DNA from: Candidatus Pantoea formicae
GTDB taxonomy: Bacteria; Pseudomonadota; Gammaproteobacteria; Enterobacterales; Enterobacteriaceae
Length of the DNA: 64,000 nucleotides
NCBI RefSeq assembly: GCF_011752625.1
Contig: NZ_VWXD01000003.1
Span: 682,001 to 746,000, forward strand
Reading direction: 5' to 3'
Numbering within the stretch: position 1 is the stretch's first letter; every line of letters starts with the position of its first letter. Position numbers and translations under genes: made by a program. Under the pieces are notes generated by a model. The model made no database searches. It was not told where the DNA came from and worked only from the letters and a program-made list of their open reading frames with translations. Positions 18,465 through 27,641 of this stretch are shown here, piece after piece.

Positions 18465-18827
18465 CTACTGCGGCGCAAAGACTAAAACAGCATGTTTCAT
18501 CTGCTCATGCACCTGCGCTGACGGTGGTGCGGGTAGCTCAGCTTGCTTTGCCGCGTCCATCGCCGCAGTGCAAAGTGATAAATCCCCGCTGTAAACATGT
18601 AAGCCGCTTAGCTGCCCCTTGTCATCAAGGTCGATGCGCAAATTGCAGGTTTTGCCGATGTAATGGTCAGCATCATAAAACTCACTTTGAATCGCGTACT
18701 GGACGGCAAGATAGTAACTTTTGAGATCGGTGACGACAGGAGCCGGTGGTTTTTCAGTATGGGACTGAGGGTGTTTGATCGGCGTGCAGCCCACCAAGAT
18801 AAGAGCAGCAAAGGCAAGAATTCGCAT
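18465..18827 (-). CDS. Small lipoprotein with TolA C-terminal-like domain
   Basis: Protein of 120 residues with a lipoprotein signal (MRILAFAALILVGC, lipobox LVGC with Cys 14). The rest resembles the third domain of TolA: Y..A.Q.AIQSEF, GKTCNLRIDLDDKGQLSGLHVYSGDLSLCTAAMDAA split around two cysteines likely to form the family's disulfide, and a PAPP segment before the last strand. Stand-alone TolA-III-like lipoproteins occur in enterobacteria and phages; their role is unclear. The gene is in an AT-rich pocket with two unknown genes on the same strand. Confidence 0.65.
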   Translation of the reverse strand: MRILAFAALILVGCTPIKHPQSHTEKPPAPVVTDLKSYYLAVQYAIQSEFYDADHYIGKTCNLRIDLDDKGQLSGLHVYSGDLSLCTAAMDAAKQAELPAPPSAQVHEQMKHAVLVFAPQ

Positions 18828-18861
18828 GTATCACGTCCTGTGATGAGAAAAAGAGTCTTAT

Positions 18862-19560
18862 TTATAACAGATTTGCCGCCAAATTGAGCACATGCTGATG
18901 TCGGTTGAGGTAACGATCAGCATCAGATTTAGCGACTCGCTGAAAATCGTTCATTTGATTAAATGAGTAATGTGAATTCATCATCGCAGCCAGAATACTA
19001 AAGTCTAGCCCTGTTTTATTCTCAGTCGCAGGGTTTTCTTCCGTAGAGAATTTAAGCGGATTGCCGTGTTGCTTAATACATTGCCCAAAACGTCGTAAAC
19101 CATACTCGATTTCTCCTTGATAATTGACATTAAGCCAATGCCCCGAAGCATGCGTTATTTCACTGCCTTTATAGTTGCAGGTCAGCACGGTATTGTTGGT
19201 GATAAGGGTTTTCTCTACTAATGCGCCCAATTTCGGTAAAGCATATTCAAATTCGGTGCCATTATTATGGATCTTCTTTAGACTGCGTTTCTGTGCCAGC
19301 GAGGCAGACTTGGTGTTTGGAGTGAAACCTAAAACCTTGAATAAATGAATTATTTCATCAACCCAAAGGTAAGCAAGCTTACGCCATCTCAGGCCATCCT
19401 CCCTCAGAAGGGTGTTCTTTAACTTGCCTTTTTCAGGGGGGATCAATAAAAAAACATCAGACTGGAAAAAGATAACCACGTGGTTGCGATAATAATGCAA
19501 CTCAGTATTTAAGAGCTCATCCTGATAGAAAAACGATCGACGATAATTAACAGCAAGCAT
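18862..19560 (-). CDS. Hypothetical protein, 232 aa
   Basis: I do not recognise this protein. It has 232 residues with no signal peptide or membrane helix. It is rich in Asn, Lys, His and Tyr, with an aromatic N-terminal half (LHYYRNHVVIFFQSDVF) and a C-terminal helix (DADRYLNRHQHVLNLAANLL). Base composition is clearly more AT-rich than in the flanking fliA and fimbrial genes, which suggests acquisition. It lies 35 bp upstream of the TolA-like lipoprotein gene on the same strand and downstream of the small membrane protein at 19608, so the three may form one transcript. Confidence 0.55.
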   Translation of the reverse strand: MLAVNYRRSFFYQDELLNTELHYYRNHVVIFFQSDVFLLIPPEKGKLKNTLLREDGLRWRKLAYLWVDEIIHLFKVLGFTPNTKSASLAQKRSLKKIHNNGTEFEYALPKLGALVEKTLITNNTVLTCNYKGSEITHASGHWLNVNYQGEIEYGLRRFGQCIKQHGNPLKFSTEENPATENKTGLDFSILAAMMNSHYSFNQMNDFQRVAKSDADRYLNRHQHVLNLAANLL

Positions 19561-19607
19561 AACTAGAGCCTCATCCTTGAAACATCAAAATCGATTTCAC
19601 AAATTTA

Positions 19608-19979
19608 TTATGATTTATTATAGGTAATATCTTTTAGATCTGAACATCTGACAAATGCGATATATTTCCGTTCCATGCGCCCGGTAATGGTGAAGGGAAC
19701 CGAATAGTGCGTTCCTTGTTCAAGTTGAATACTCTCACTGGCAATATGCAGTGCCCCAATGGTAATCCGACTTTTATGGAAAAATGCTTCTGCCGGTTTA
19801 TTCAGTAGATCACGCTCTAGGCTACTGATAATTTGCTCAGGCTTGATTAAAGGGCAAGTTAATCGGTCTTGCTGTATCTCGTTATTTTTCTCCCAACTGC
19901 TGTAACTGGCAAACGCCAATCCCATGCAAGCAACAGCCAGCAAAGGAATAAATACGCTCTTCCCCATAGCAAAGTCCAT
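19608..19979 (-). CDS. Small membrane-anchored protein, paralog of 27642-28001
   Basis: 123 residues (or 119 from the second ATG at 19967, which is preceded by GGA). One N-terminal membrane segment (SVFIPLLAVACMGLAFASY) is followed by a soluble domain. It shares a pattern with the protein at 27642-28001: QQDRLTC / QQDQLAC, LERDLLNKPAEAFF / VEEDLLNHANPAFF, IGALHI / IGSLYI, VPF and finally VRCSDLKDITY / VRCSDLRDIGY. Two cysteines are conserved between them, probably in the periplasm. Function unknown. Confidence 0.6.
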   Translation of the reverse strand: MDFAMGKSVFIPLLAVACMGLAFASYSSWEKNNEIQQDRLTCPLIKPEQIISSLERDLLNKPAEAFFHKSRITIGALHIASESIQLEQGTHYSVPFTITGRMERKYIAFVRCSDLKDITYNKS

Positions 19980-20188
19980 TTAATTAAATTTCGCAGGATT
20001 CTAACGCCAATTAACTCAAAACAGACTTAACAAAAAATGCTGATCATGATTGGGGAACATATTGGAAAAGTTAGCATGGGTGAACGTTTATAGGCATTCA
20101 GAGAGACCAAAACTCAGCCACCACGCACTCTGCCTCACTCTTACCTCATCGTAAACCCATCAAAAACTGATGGAATCCACAATGCGAA

Positions 20189-20208
20189 ACCTACTAATAT
20201 TAGTAGGT
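20189..20208. promoter_or_regulatory. Perfect 20-bp palindrome, lux-box-like operator candidate
   Basis: ACCTACTAATATTAGTAGGT is a perfect palindrome with the ACCT-N12-AGGT ends of lux boxes. It lies in the 530-bp divergent region between the small membrane protein (19979) and the PilZ gene (20513). No LuxR-type gene is in the window. Apart from this palindrome I see nothing definite in 19980-20512. Confidence 0.5.
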
Positions 20209-20512
20209 ACAATACAGTTTCTTTACATTTCTAATTGACAGAATGAACGTTACGCAGGCATTTTAAAAAAGAAGACTTGCAGAGCGCGGCTTTTTTCCAA
20301 CACCTAATGGATATTTTCTGCCTTTAAAACGTTTCCGGTTAACTTATTACCGGAGTCAGTTCTATTGATTTTATCTATTCTCCTCTGCAATGCAGCCTGT
20401 ATTCTCACACAGCGAAACCTCAGGCTTTAAACCCAATAATAATCATAAATTCATAGAGTTAACCCCCTACTCTCAGGTTAACGACTGGCTGTTTTTTAGA
20501 ATTGGTGTATTT

Positions 20513-21223
20513 ATGGACAATACTAGTTTCAAGGAAGTCACGAAAACCGATCGTTTCGAAATACTGGCTATGTTGCGCGAGGCAAAAAAACGCAATGGCA
20601 GCGTTGAGTTTACCTATGGTGATAAAATTCTCAGCAGCCACTTTATCGAACTGGACTTAAGTGGTTTCCAGGTTATTGCAGAAGTCGATGATGTTACGCT
20701 CGACAGCACTTTTTCCATGGTGATCCAGGGTAGCACGGAAAAAATTGAATTTGACGCAAATTTAATTGCCCACTCTTCGGCAGCCCATCAACTGACATTT
20801 TCTTTTCCGTCAGAGATCGTCATCACCCAGCGTCGTAGCAGTGTACGTGTGACGATTCCAGAGCAATTCGGTTTTATTTGCGAAGGACGTTTTCGCGACG
20901 GCTACGTGCACCGTATGGTGATTAAAGATCTTTCGTCGCGTGGCGTGCAATTAATCTGTTCAGAGACTCTACCAACGCTGACTAAGCCTGGCATGTTGCT
21001 CAAAAGCATGACGCTAAATCTACAAAATTACGGTCAATACCCGGTAGATTTAACGCTGCTCAACGTGAAAGAAATCACGCATTTTGCTAACTCCAGCACG
21101 CAGTCAAATTACTTTTCACTCGCTTGTGCTTTCTCCAAACCCAGTCCAACGCTGACGCGCCGTATCGAAGACGTGTTAATGGAGTTGACTCTCGATATCA
21201 AACGCTTACAAAGAATCCGTTAA
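20513..21223 (+). CDS. PilZ-domain protein, YcgR-like c-di-GMP flagellar brake
   Basis: Binds cyclic di-GMP and, by similarity to YcgR, may slow flagellar rotation. It is 236 residues from ATG 20513 (E. coli YcgR 244). An upstream in-frame ATG (20390) adds 41 residues without family similarity. The N-terminal YcgR domain (residues 1 to about 105) is followed by a PilZ domain that keeps both c-di-GMP motifs: RRSSVR (RxxxR) and DLSSRG (D/NxSxxG). Its place among flagellar and fimbrial genes suits a role in the motile-to-sessile switch. I find no clear sigma-28 promoter upstream, unlike E. coli ycgR. Confidence 0.8.
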   Translation: MDNTSFKEVTKTDRFEILAMLREAKKRNGSVEFTYGDKILSSHFIELDLSGFQVIAEVDDVTLDSTFSMVIQGSTEKIEFDANLIAHSSAAHQLTFSFPSEIVITQRRSSVRVTIPEQFGFICEGRFRDGYVHRMVIKDLSSRGVQLICSETLPTLTKPGMLLKSMTLNLQNYGQYPVDLTLLNVKEITHFANSSTQSNYFSLACAFSKPSPTLTRRIEDVLMELTLDIKRLQRIR

Positions 21224-21555
21224 GCCAGCTTGATGGTTTTATCAGCATAAAAATCATAACCAATTGGTTTTTATGTATTTATAAAAATCACCGGGATCTG
21301 CCAAGCCCCCGAAAAGTTAAGTTAGATTGTACTTATCGCAAATGTAAACAAGCTAGAAATGTTTTTATCGATAGTTATTCGAAAATTAAGTGTTAACAAC
21401 TATCAATCGATCAGGTCCAGAAATTTATAGTCATCGCCAGTTAAGAGTAATCCTAATGACTATCACGAATTGCTGGCGATGCGCTGAAACCCTGCTGCTC
21501 AGTCGGAATCGGGATAACAAAAACCAACTGAATTCCCACTTTGGAGTAGTACCTG
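21224..21555 (+). promoter_or_regulatory. Fimbrial operon leader region with inverted repeat
   Basis: A 332-bp AT-rich upstream region of the fimbrial operon. It contains an inverted repeat CATCGCCAG (21432-21440) / CTGGCGATG (21473-21481) around 32 bases, and weaker symmetry around 21370-21412 (ATCGATAGTT ... AACTATCAATCGAT). No recombinase gene is nearby, so a fimS-type switch is unlikely. Confidence 0.4.
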
Positions 21556-22089
21556 ATGAAAAAGATTCTGTTACCTCTGGCTTCTGCTGTGTTGACCCTG
21601 ATGGCGATGAATGCGCATGCGACCAACGGCACCGTTAAATTCACCGGCAGCATTGTGAAATCGACCTGTACCGTGAATTCATCCGACACCAACAAAGAAG
21701 TTTTCATCGGTAAATACCCAACCAACGCCTTCAGCAAAATTGGCGATGTGACCGCCTCTAAAGCCTTCACCATCAATCTGTCTAACTGTGACAGTGGCAC
21801 CTATACGCTGCGTTTTGACGGCCCAACCGTGGCTGGCAATCCAAACCTGTTAGCGGTAAGTGCAGCGACTGGCGTGGGTATCGAAATTCTGGATAACAAC
21901 GAGAAAGTGCTGCCAATCAACCAGACAGCCGATGACAACACCGCGTGGGTCACCGCTTCCAGTACCAATACCGCTGCGCCAAATGGTACTGCGGCCTTTA
22001 ACCTGAAAGCGCGTTACAAATCCTTTAATCAGACCGTCACGCCGGGCGAAGCCAACGCCAGCACCAGCTTCACCATCGAATATAAATAA
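21556..22089 (+). CDS. Major fimbrial subunit, type-1-like pilin
   Basis: Structural pilin of a chaperone-usher fimbria, 177 residues. The Sec signal peptide (MKKILLPLASAVLTLMAMNAHA) is followed by the classic pilin start GTVKFTGSIVKSTCTVN, a second Cys in LSNCDSGTY (the pilin disulfide), and a C-terminal beta strand ending FTIEYK with the penultimate Tyr used in donor-strand exchange. First gene of a four-gene operon with chaperone, usher and tip adhesin. Family certain; the particular fimbrial type is not assigned. Confidence 0.92.
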   Translation: MKKILLPLASAVLTLMAMNAHATNGTVKFTGSIVKSTCTVNSSDTNKEVFIGKYPTNAFSKIGDVTASKAFTINLSNCDSGTYTLRFDGPTVAGNPNLLAVSAATGVGIEILDNNEKVLPINQTADDNTAWVTASSTNTAAPNGTAAFNLKARYKSFNQTVTPGEANASTSFTIEYK

Positions 22090-22137
22090 TTTAAATCTGC
22101 AACTGCCAAGGATGGCGTGCGCCCAGTGAGTGAAACC

Positions 22138-22821
22138 ATGAAAAAGTTATTTGCAGCCGTTATGTTTATTTATTCTGCGAGCGCCGCTGCAGGTATTCAG
22201 GTTGATGAAAGTCGCGTTGTTTACAACGGCAATGCGAAATCCGCCTCGCTGGACATCCGCAACGACCAGAATGACACCTATATGGTGCAAACCTGGTTGG
22301 ACCGCGGTGATGCGACCAAAATACCGAAAGATATTCCGATTCAGGTGATTCCGCCGGTATTAAAACTGGCCGGAAATAAAGAGGCCATTCTGCGTTTTAT
22401 CTATGCAGGTCAAGGTCTGCCGCAGGATCGTGAATCGGTATTTTGGGTCAACGTACAAGAAATCCCTCCCGCACCGAAAGAAGCCAATACGCTGCAAATT
22501 GCGGTGCGTACGCGCGTAAAACTGTTTTATCGCCCCGCTGGCTTGAATACCACATTGGAACAACAGGTGGAAAACCTGAAGTGGCGTAAGCAAAACAACA
22601 AGCTGGTGATTGAGAACCCAGGCCCGCTGAATATTACGTTCTCTGTGCTCAAGCTGACGAACTCCGCTGGAAAACAGTGGCAAGTCAACGCGGATATGGT
22701 TAACGCCTTCGGTCAATTGACGGTCAATCTTCCTGCTGGCGCTGAAGCCGCCTCTCGCGTACAGGCCAGCTATATCAACGACTTTGGCGGCAACAGTGCT
22801 GCAAAACAAAGCGCTTTATAA
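22138..22821 (+). CDS. Periplasmic fimbrial chaperone (PapD/FimC family)
   Basis: Delivers pilin subunits to the usher by donor-strand complementation. It is 227 residues from ATG 22138, which begins the signal peptide MKKLFAAVMFIYSASAAAG; an upstream GTG (22117) is in frame but would spoil it. Immunoglobulin-like domain 1 contains the family pattern: GIQVDESRVVYNGNAKSA, the basic cleft region (NEAILRF-type motif seen as GNKEAILRFIYAG) and FWVNVQEIPP. Domain 2 follows (NPGPLNITF...). It lies 48 bp after the pilin gene. Confidence 0.93.
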   Translation: MKKLFAAVMFIYSASAAAGIQVDESRVVYNGNAKSASLDIRNDQNDTYMVQTWLDRGDATKIPKDIPIQVIPPVLKLAGNKEAILRFIYAGQGLPQDRESVFWVNVQEIPPAPKEANTLQIAVRTRVKLFYRPAGLNTTLEQQVENLKWRKQNNKLVIENPGPLNITFSVLKLTNSAGKQWQVNADMVNAFGQLTVNLPAGAEAASRVQASYINDFGGNSAAKQSAL

Positions 22822-22874
22822 AAAATTACACACAGCAATTTCCTTTGGTGCATGAAAGCGCGAAACCATGATGT

Positions 22875-25424
22875 ATGAAAAATACAAACAATCATAAAGT
22901 TAAGCTGTCCCTTCTCACCATTGCCTTACTTCAAGCCTTTTCTGCTCACGCGGAAGAGGCTTTTAATACCTCTTTTATCCACGGTGATGCCGCCACCGTT
23001 GCCGAATTAGCCACCGGTGATGATATTTTACCCGGCAGCTATCCCTTCGATATTTATTTGAACGGACAACGGGTTGATCATCGTGATGTTGAATTCCGCA
23101 AGCCGACGCCTGAAAAACCGATAGCGCCTTGTTTAAACGCTGACGAACTGCGGGCGTACGGTGTCGATCTCCCTACCACGACCCAGCCTGATAGCTGTGT
23201 TGATTTAGCCAAAACTTTTAAGGATGCCAGCGTCAGTTATGACGCCGCCGTGCAGCGCGTAGATCTCTCGGTTCCGCAGGTGTTTTTAATTCCGGTGCCC
23301 AAAGGCGCCATTTCACCGTTAGTGTATGACAACGGTATCAATGCGGCTTTTGTCAATTATAACTTCACGGGTTCTGACAACCGCTTGCATGATAATGGCT
23401 CGCAGAGTAGCCAGTATTACTATCTTTCATCCCGCAGCGGCGTGAACCTCGGTCGCTGGCGGCTGCGCAATACCTCAACCTGGCAAAAACAGAGTGGCGA
23501 GCAGAGCCACTGGACACCCATCTCTTCTTGGGCAGAAACGGATATTGTCTCCTGGCGCTCCCGCCTGTTGTTCGGGCAAAGCAGCACCAGCAACAGCGTG
23601 TTTGACAGCTTCCAGTTCCGTGGCGCGCAACTTTCCAGCGTGGCGGAGATTTTACCCGATAGTCTACGCGGCTATGCGCCGGTGATCCGCGGTGTGGCCC
23701 GTACCAATGCCCGCGTAGATGTGCAGCAAAATGGCTATACCGTTTACAGTGCCAGTGTCGCGCCTGGCCCCTTCGCCTTGAATGATGTCTACCCCAGCAC
23801 CCTGAGCGGTGACTTGCAGGTAACGATTTATGAAGCGGACGGATCGCGACAACACTATTCGGTGCCCTTCTCTTCCGTGACCAATATGCTGCGTGAAGGG
23901 ATTTGGGATTACGCTTTTACCCTTGGCCGCTACCAGGATGGCTCAACCAATTATCATCCGCAGTTTGTACAGGCCACGCTTTCTCGTGGTCTGCCCTATG
24001 ACATCACACCCTATGGTGGCGTGCTGTTTGCCGATCACTACAGTTCGGCGGTATTAGGGATGGGTAAAAGCTTGGGCATGTTTGGCGCCACCTCATTTGA
24101 TACGGCCTGGTCGAAAACCGATTTGGCCAATGGAGATGAAAAACAGGGGGCCAGCTTCCGTTTCCTCTACTCCAAATCGCTCAACACCCTCGGCACCGAA
24201 TTACAGATTGCAGGTTACCGCTACTCCACCTCCGGCTATTACGATTTCAGTGACATGGTGGCGGAGCGCGCGAATTATGAAAATGGCCGCTATCGCAACG
24301 AGTATACCGATACCAGCGAGGTGGATAATGGCGTGCCGTCCTGGGCGGATACGCGCACTAATACCTATTACACCAACGTTTACAATAACAAACGCCAGCG
24401 CCTCGAACTGACAATCAATCAGCATCTTGGTCCAGTCTCTGTTTATGCCTCATTAACCAATCAGACTTACTGGGGTTCAGAGAACCGCGACCGCACGCTG
24501 CAAACCGGGCTAAACAGCAGCTGGGGCAAAGTGAATTACGGCGTATTCCTGCAGGACAGCCAGAGTAACTACGGTGAGCACGATCGCAGCATCTCCTTTA
24601 CTTTGTCTGTGCCGTTTAATGCCTTTGATAATCAGCCGGTAACGGCCACCGTTAACCTCGCCGACAGTAAACAAGGCGGCAGCAGTTATAACACGGGGCT
24701 GAGCGGCAGCCTGCTGGATGACAACCGCCTTAATTACTATGTGCAAACCGGCAAGTCGAGCCATTCGGGCCAGACCAGCACCGCCGACGTCGGTTATATG
24801 GGTAGCATCGGTAATGCCGAGCTGGGCTACACCTACAGCAGTGCTTATCAACAAACCAACCTAAATCTGTCCGGCGGTGCACTGCTGCACTCTGGTGGCT
24901 TGACCCTGACCCAACCGTTGCAAAACACCGTGGTCTTGGTAGAAGCCAAAGATGCTCAGGGTGTACGCCTTGAGAACCAGCCCGGCGTGGCGATCAACCG
25001 TTCTGGCTATGCCGTGATGACTTCTGCGACTGCCTACCACCACAACCGCGTGGCACTGCGCACCGATGATATCGGTGCCGATCTGGATATTCCTCTGGCA
25101 GTAAAAGATGTGGTGCCCACCTATGGCGCGATTAGCCGAGTGACCTTTGATACCCGCAGCGGTAAGAGTGCGCTGATCCATGCCCAGTTGCCAAACGGCG
25201 ATGTGCCTGCCATCGGTGCCAGCGTGTTTAATCAAAACGGCAGCAACCTGGGTGTCGTCGGCACAGATGGCAGCACCTTTGTGTCTGGCGTCTCTAGCGG
25301 TGAGCGTTTGCAACTGCGCTGGGGCAGTGCCGATAGCGAGCATTGCTGGCTCACCTTGCCGGAAATCAAAAGCGGCCCGCTGGCCGGTTATCAAGAATTT
25401 ACTCTGCGCTGCACGCCCAATTAA
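22875..25424 (+). CDS. Outer-membrane fimbrial usher (FimD/PapC family)
   Basis: Beta-barrel assembly platform in the outer membrane that secretes and polymerises the fimbria, 849 residues, full length for the family. After the signal peptide (ending AHAEE) come the N-terminal chaperone-binding domain (FNTSFIHGD..., LPGSYPFDIYLNGQRV), the barrel with the signature region PVIRGVARTNARVDVQQNGY split at VAPGPFALNDVYP, and C-terminal plug domains finishing with LRCTPN. A cysteine pair (CLNADELRAYG ... CVDLA) typical of ushers is present. 53 bp after the chaperone and 12 bp before the adhesin gene. Confidence 0.95.
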   Translation: MKNTNNHKVKLSLLTIALLQAFSAHAEEAFNTSFIHGDAATVAELATGDDILPGSYPFDIYLNGQRVDHRDVEFRKPTPEKPIAPCLNADELRAYGVDLPTTTQPDSCVDLAKTFKDASVSYDAAVQRVDLSVPQVFLIPVPKGAISPLVYDNGINAAFVNYNFTGSDNRLHDNGSQSSQYYYLSSRSGVNLGRWRLRNTSTWQKQSGEQSHWTPISSWAETDIVSWRSRLLFGQSSTSNSVFDSFQFRGAQLSSVAEILPDSLRGYAPVIRGVARTNARVDVQQNGYTVYSASVAPGPFALNDVYPSTLSGDLQVTIYEADGSRQHYSVPFSSVTNMLREGIWDYAFTLGRYQDGSTNYHPQFVQATLSRGLPYDITPYGGVLFADHYSSAVLGMGKSLGMFGATSFDTAWSKTDLANGDEKQGASFRFLYSKSLNTLGTELQIAGYRYSTSGYYDFSDMVAERANYENGRYRNEYTDTSEVDNGVPSWADTRTNTYYTNVYNNKRQRLELTINQHLGPVSVYASLTNQTYWGSENRDRTLQTGLNSSWGKVNYGVFLQDSQSNYGEHDRSISFTLSVPFNAFDNQPVTATVNLADSKQGGSSYNTGLSGSLLDDNRLNYYVQTGKSSHSGQTSTADVGYMGSIGNAELGYTYSSAYQQTNLNLSGGALLHSGGLTLTQPLQNTVVLVEAKDAQGVRLENQPGVAINRSGYAVMTSATAYHHNRVALRTDDIGADLDIPLAVKDVVPTYGAISRVTFDTRSGKSALIHAQLPNGDVPAIGASVFNQNGSNLGVVGTDGSTFVSGVSSGERLQLRWGSADSEHCWLTLPEIKSGPLAGYQEFTLRCTPN

Positions 25425-25436
25425 AAGGATGCTTTA

Positions 25437-26480
25437 ATGCGTTTTCTTCAATTTCGTGGCGTGATGCGCGCCTGCCTGACGCTGCTGGCGCTTAGCGCTG
25501 CACTGTTTTCTCACAGCAGTTTTGCCCTTTCCTGTAAAGAAGCGGGTTCGGGCAGTATTCGCCAGCCGATTACCATCGCGGATCCGATCCAGGTTTCAAC
25601 CGCCACGCTCAAGGCAGGCACCATTTTATGGCGTTCACAAAATTACACCTCAACCTTCTTGTGCGAAGACACCAATAACCATCCAGAGGGTGAAGATGCG
25701 TATCTCTATTGGGATCCGGTTGGGGAAATGCAGTCGATCCATCCCTCAATTGAAGTGGGTGTGACTTATAACAGCATCGATATTAAACCCGTGAAGGGGT
25801 CACGTACGGATGTGGGCGCAGGCACAATCTGCCGTCGTTCCGGCTCCCGATGCTTGTCGCCCGCGCGTTCGCAAACCGTGACCGTCAGTTACTCTATCTA
25901 TATTAAGGCTACTGGCAGCACACCTCCGGCCAGCGGTAAAATTACGAATACCGGCGATTACGCCATCTTTCAGGTGGATGGCGTGCTAGGCCTAAACAGC
26001 ACGCCCAACAGTAACTTCCGAGCTTATATCAATGGATTAGGTAATATTCGCTTTATCTCCTGCTCGCCGCAGGTGAACATTTCTTCGAACAATGGTGCTA
26101 CCGTGAACTTCGGTAGCCTACCCTCGCGCAATGCCAGTGCAGGCGTGATTGAAAAACGCGTGCCGTTTTCGGTGGTGACAAATTTGACCAATGCAGGACA
26201 AGACTGCCAGGGGCAGACATTTGTCGCCAGCTTCAGTACCACTTATCCTACCAGCGGTTCAGATATCATTATGCCCAGCGCCGATAGCGGTTTTGGTATC
26301 TCAGTCTCAACTGACAGCAACCAAGACAGCTTTATCCCAATGAACACCAGCGTGCCGCTGGGTTATGCCAATGGACAGGTGATGCAGAATAACTTTATCG
26401 CCACGCTGCGCTGGCTAAACAGTAACCCTAAGATCGGTGATTTCTCCGCTTCGGCGAATGTGGATGTGACGTTTAAGTAG
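25437..26480 (+). CDS. Fimbrial tip adhesin, two-domain
   Basis: 347 residues with a signal peptide ending at SFALS. The C-terminal ~150 residues form a pilin-like domain (FISCSPQVNISSNNGATVNFGSL, later C in GQDCQGQTF, and the terminal beta strand SASANVDVTFK). The N-terminal ~180 residues (four cysteines, CKEAGSG, FLCEDTN, TICRRSGSRC) are a lectin-like or other receptor-binding domain that I cannot assign. As the last gene after the usher and twice pilin length, it is the likely tip adhesin. Receptor unknown. Confidence 0.85.
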   Translation: MRFLQFRGVMRACLTLLALSAALFSHSSFALSCKEAGSGSIRQPITIADPIQVSTATLKAGTILWRSQNYTSTFLCEDTNNHPEGEDAYLYWDPVGEMQSIHPSIEVGVTYNSIDIKPVKGSRTDVGAGTICRRSGSRCLSPARSQTVTVSYSIYIKATGSTPPASGKITNTGDYAIFQVDGVLGLNSTPNSNFRAYINGLGNIRFISCSPQVNISSNNGATVNFGSLPSRNASAGVIEKRVPFSVVTNLTNAGQDCQGQTFVASFSTTYPTSGSDIIMPSADSGFGISVSTDSNQDSFIPMNTSVPLGYANGQVMQNNFIATLRWLNSNPKIGDFSASANVDVTFK

Positions 26481-26505
26481 TATTAGGACGCTGAGTTTTT
26501 TAGTG

Positions 26506-26535
26506 AAAGCCGGTGCCCTAGTGCACCGGCTTTTT
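26506..26535 (+). terminator. Rho-independent terminator of the fimbrial operon
   Basis: Stem AAAGCCGGTGC (26506-26516) / GCACCGGCTTT (26523-26533) with loop CCTAGT and five T's, 25 bp after the adhesin stop. Confidence 0.9.
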
Positions 26536-26741
26536 GCATTTATAGTCCCTTCAATATTGCCGCCCCTTCAGCCGTACACCTTTATGCCTCTCTATGCACA
26601 TTAATGCGCACCCGACGAAACACGCTGAACCTCTGTACGGACGTGGTTTATGGCGTAAGGCCGTTCGCTTAATTAAAAAATTGCTTATTTAAGCCATTGC
26701 CCATCAATGCGCCCAAATGAAAATCGTTCCGAACCATGTAG

Positions 26742-26761
26742 GGTCGCCATTAATGGCGACC
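26742..26761. repeat. REP-like perfect palindrome
   Basis: GGTCGCCATTAATGGCGACC is a perfect 20-bp palindrome. The spacer 26536-27151 (about 600 bp) otherwise shows only similar broken motifs (for example GCACATTAATGCGCACC near 26596) and no convincing gene. Confidence 0.7.
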
Positions 26762-27151
26762 GAAACGCGCTTAAGTGACGGTCATTACCTCATTTATGCC
26801 GACCAAAACGCAGACAGCCTTCAATTTTCTCTCCGCACATTCACCTGCATATTTTTTCACCCATTCCCACTTCAGCCTTTTTTCAGCATTCCTGACTGAC
26901 TTATCTCGTTAGCTCCAGTTAAAAAACCTTCCCCTAAAAAAATTTGCATTAAGGTAGTCAACTATCCTTTCATTGTTTATGCGAATTAATTACTGATAAT
27001 TGATCGGAAAAAACATCTGTTACTTAAGTCAAAGTATGCTGTGTAGATCAACGGGTTAGGCTATGCTCCTCATTAATGAAGCTGCTTCGGACAAATCCTA
27101 ATCCGGGCAGCACATCTTGGTACGGTGACAAAGAGCATAAGGAAGCGAACA

Positions 27152-27481
27152 ATGATGAAAAATATCGGTACTCTCAGCAAGGTTGCGGTATTTGCTTTAT
27201 TGGTTGGTGCTTGTGGCACCGCTTCTGCCAGCGAGCAGTTTGGCGTAGTGGGTAAAGGTCGCGTTCACTTCAGCGGTGAAATCTACCAACCCGCTTGCCG
27301 TATCAACGTTAACCATGCTGCCATCACCAGCAACTGCTTTGAGCAAGGCGAGTATCATCAGCAGTCACTGTCCACTTCCGATGTGCAAACCATTGCTTTC
27401 AACAACCGCCGTTCTGAAGCCCAGTTAGAGTGGCTGAGTGATGCCAAGCGTGAAGGCATTTTGACGGTCAATTACCGTTAA
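27152..27481 (+). CDS. Small secreted pilin-like protein, 109 aa
   Basis: 109 residues from ATG 27152, preceded by AAGGAAG at good spacing. A signal peptide (to about ASASE) is followed by about 85 residues that begin like a fimbrial subunit: GKGRVHFSGEIYQPACRIN, with a later Cys (SNCFEQG), and end ILTVNYR. It is only about half a normal pilin, so it is either a miniature pilin-fold protein or a decayed relative. It has its own terminator and lies 670 bp after the fimbrial operon, so it is not an operon member. Function not known. Confidence 0.65.
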   Translation: MMKNIGTLSKVAVFALLVGACGTASASEQFGVVGKGRVHFSGEIYQPACRINVNHAAITSNCFEQGEYHQQSLSTSDVQTIAFNNRRSEAQLEWLSDAKREGILTVNYR

Positions 27482-27502
27482 TTTCCTGACGAATAGATTA
27501 GG

Positions 27503-27529
27503 GCCGCGATTCAATATCGCGGCTTTTTT
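27503..27529 (+). terminator. Rho-independent terminator of the pilin-like gene
   Basis: Stem GCCGCGAT (27503-27510) / ATCGCGGC (27516-27523) followed by six T's, 21 bp after the stop codon. Confidence 0.9.
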
Positions 27530-27641
27530 ATTTGTAAAGCGGTACTCCGCTTTTATTACAGCCCAAACCATAGGCAAAACCCATTAACTGGCTAATTGCA
27601 TTGATTATGATTTCTGTTGTCACGAATAAGGAAATCAAACG

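Noticed and set aside
20390..20512. 41-residue N-terminal extension of the PilZ protein
   Set aside because: It has no similarity to the YcgR family, and the domain begins right after ATG 20513. The start remains slightly uncertain because both ribosome sites are weak.
21370..21481. fimS-type invertible promoter
   Set aside because: Inverted repeats are short and no FimB/FimE-type recombinase is encoded in the window.
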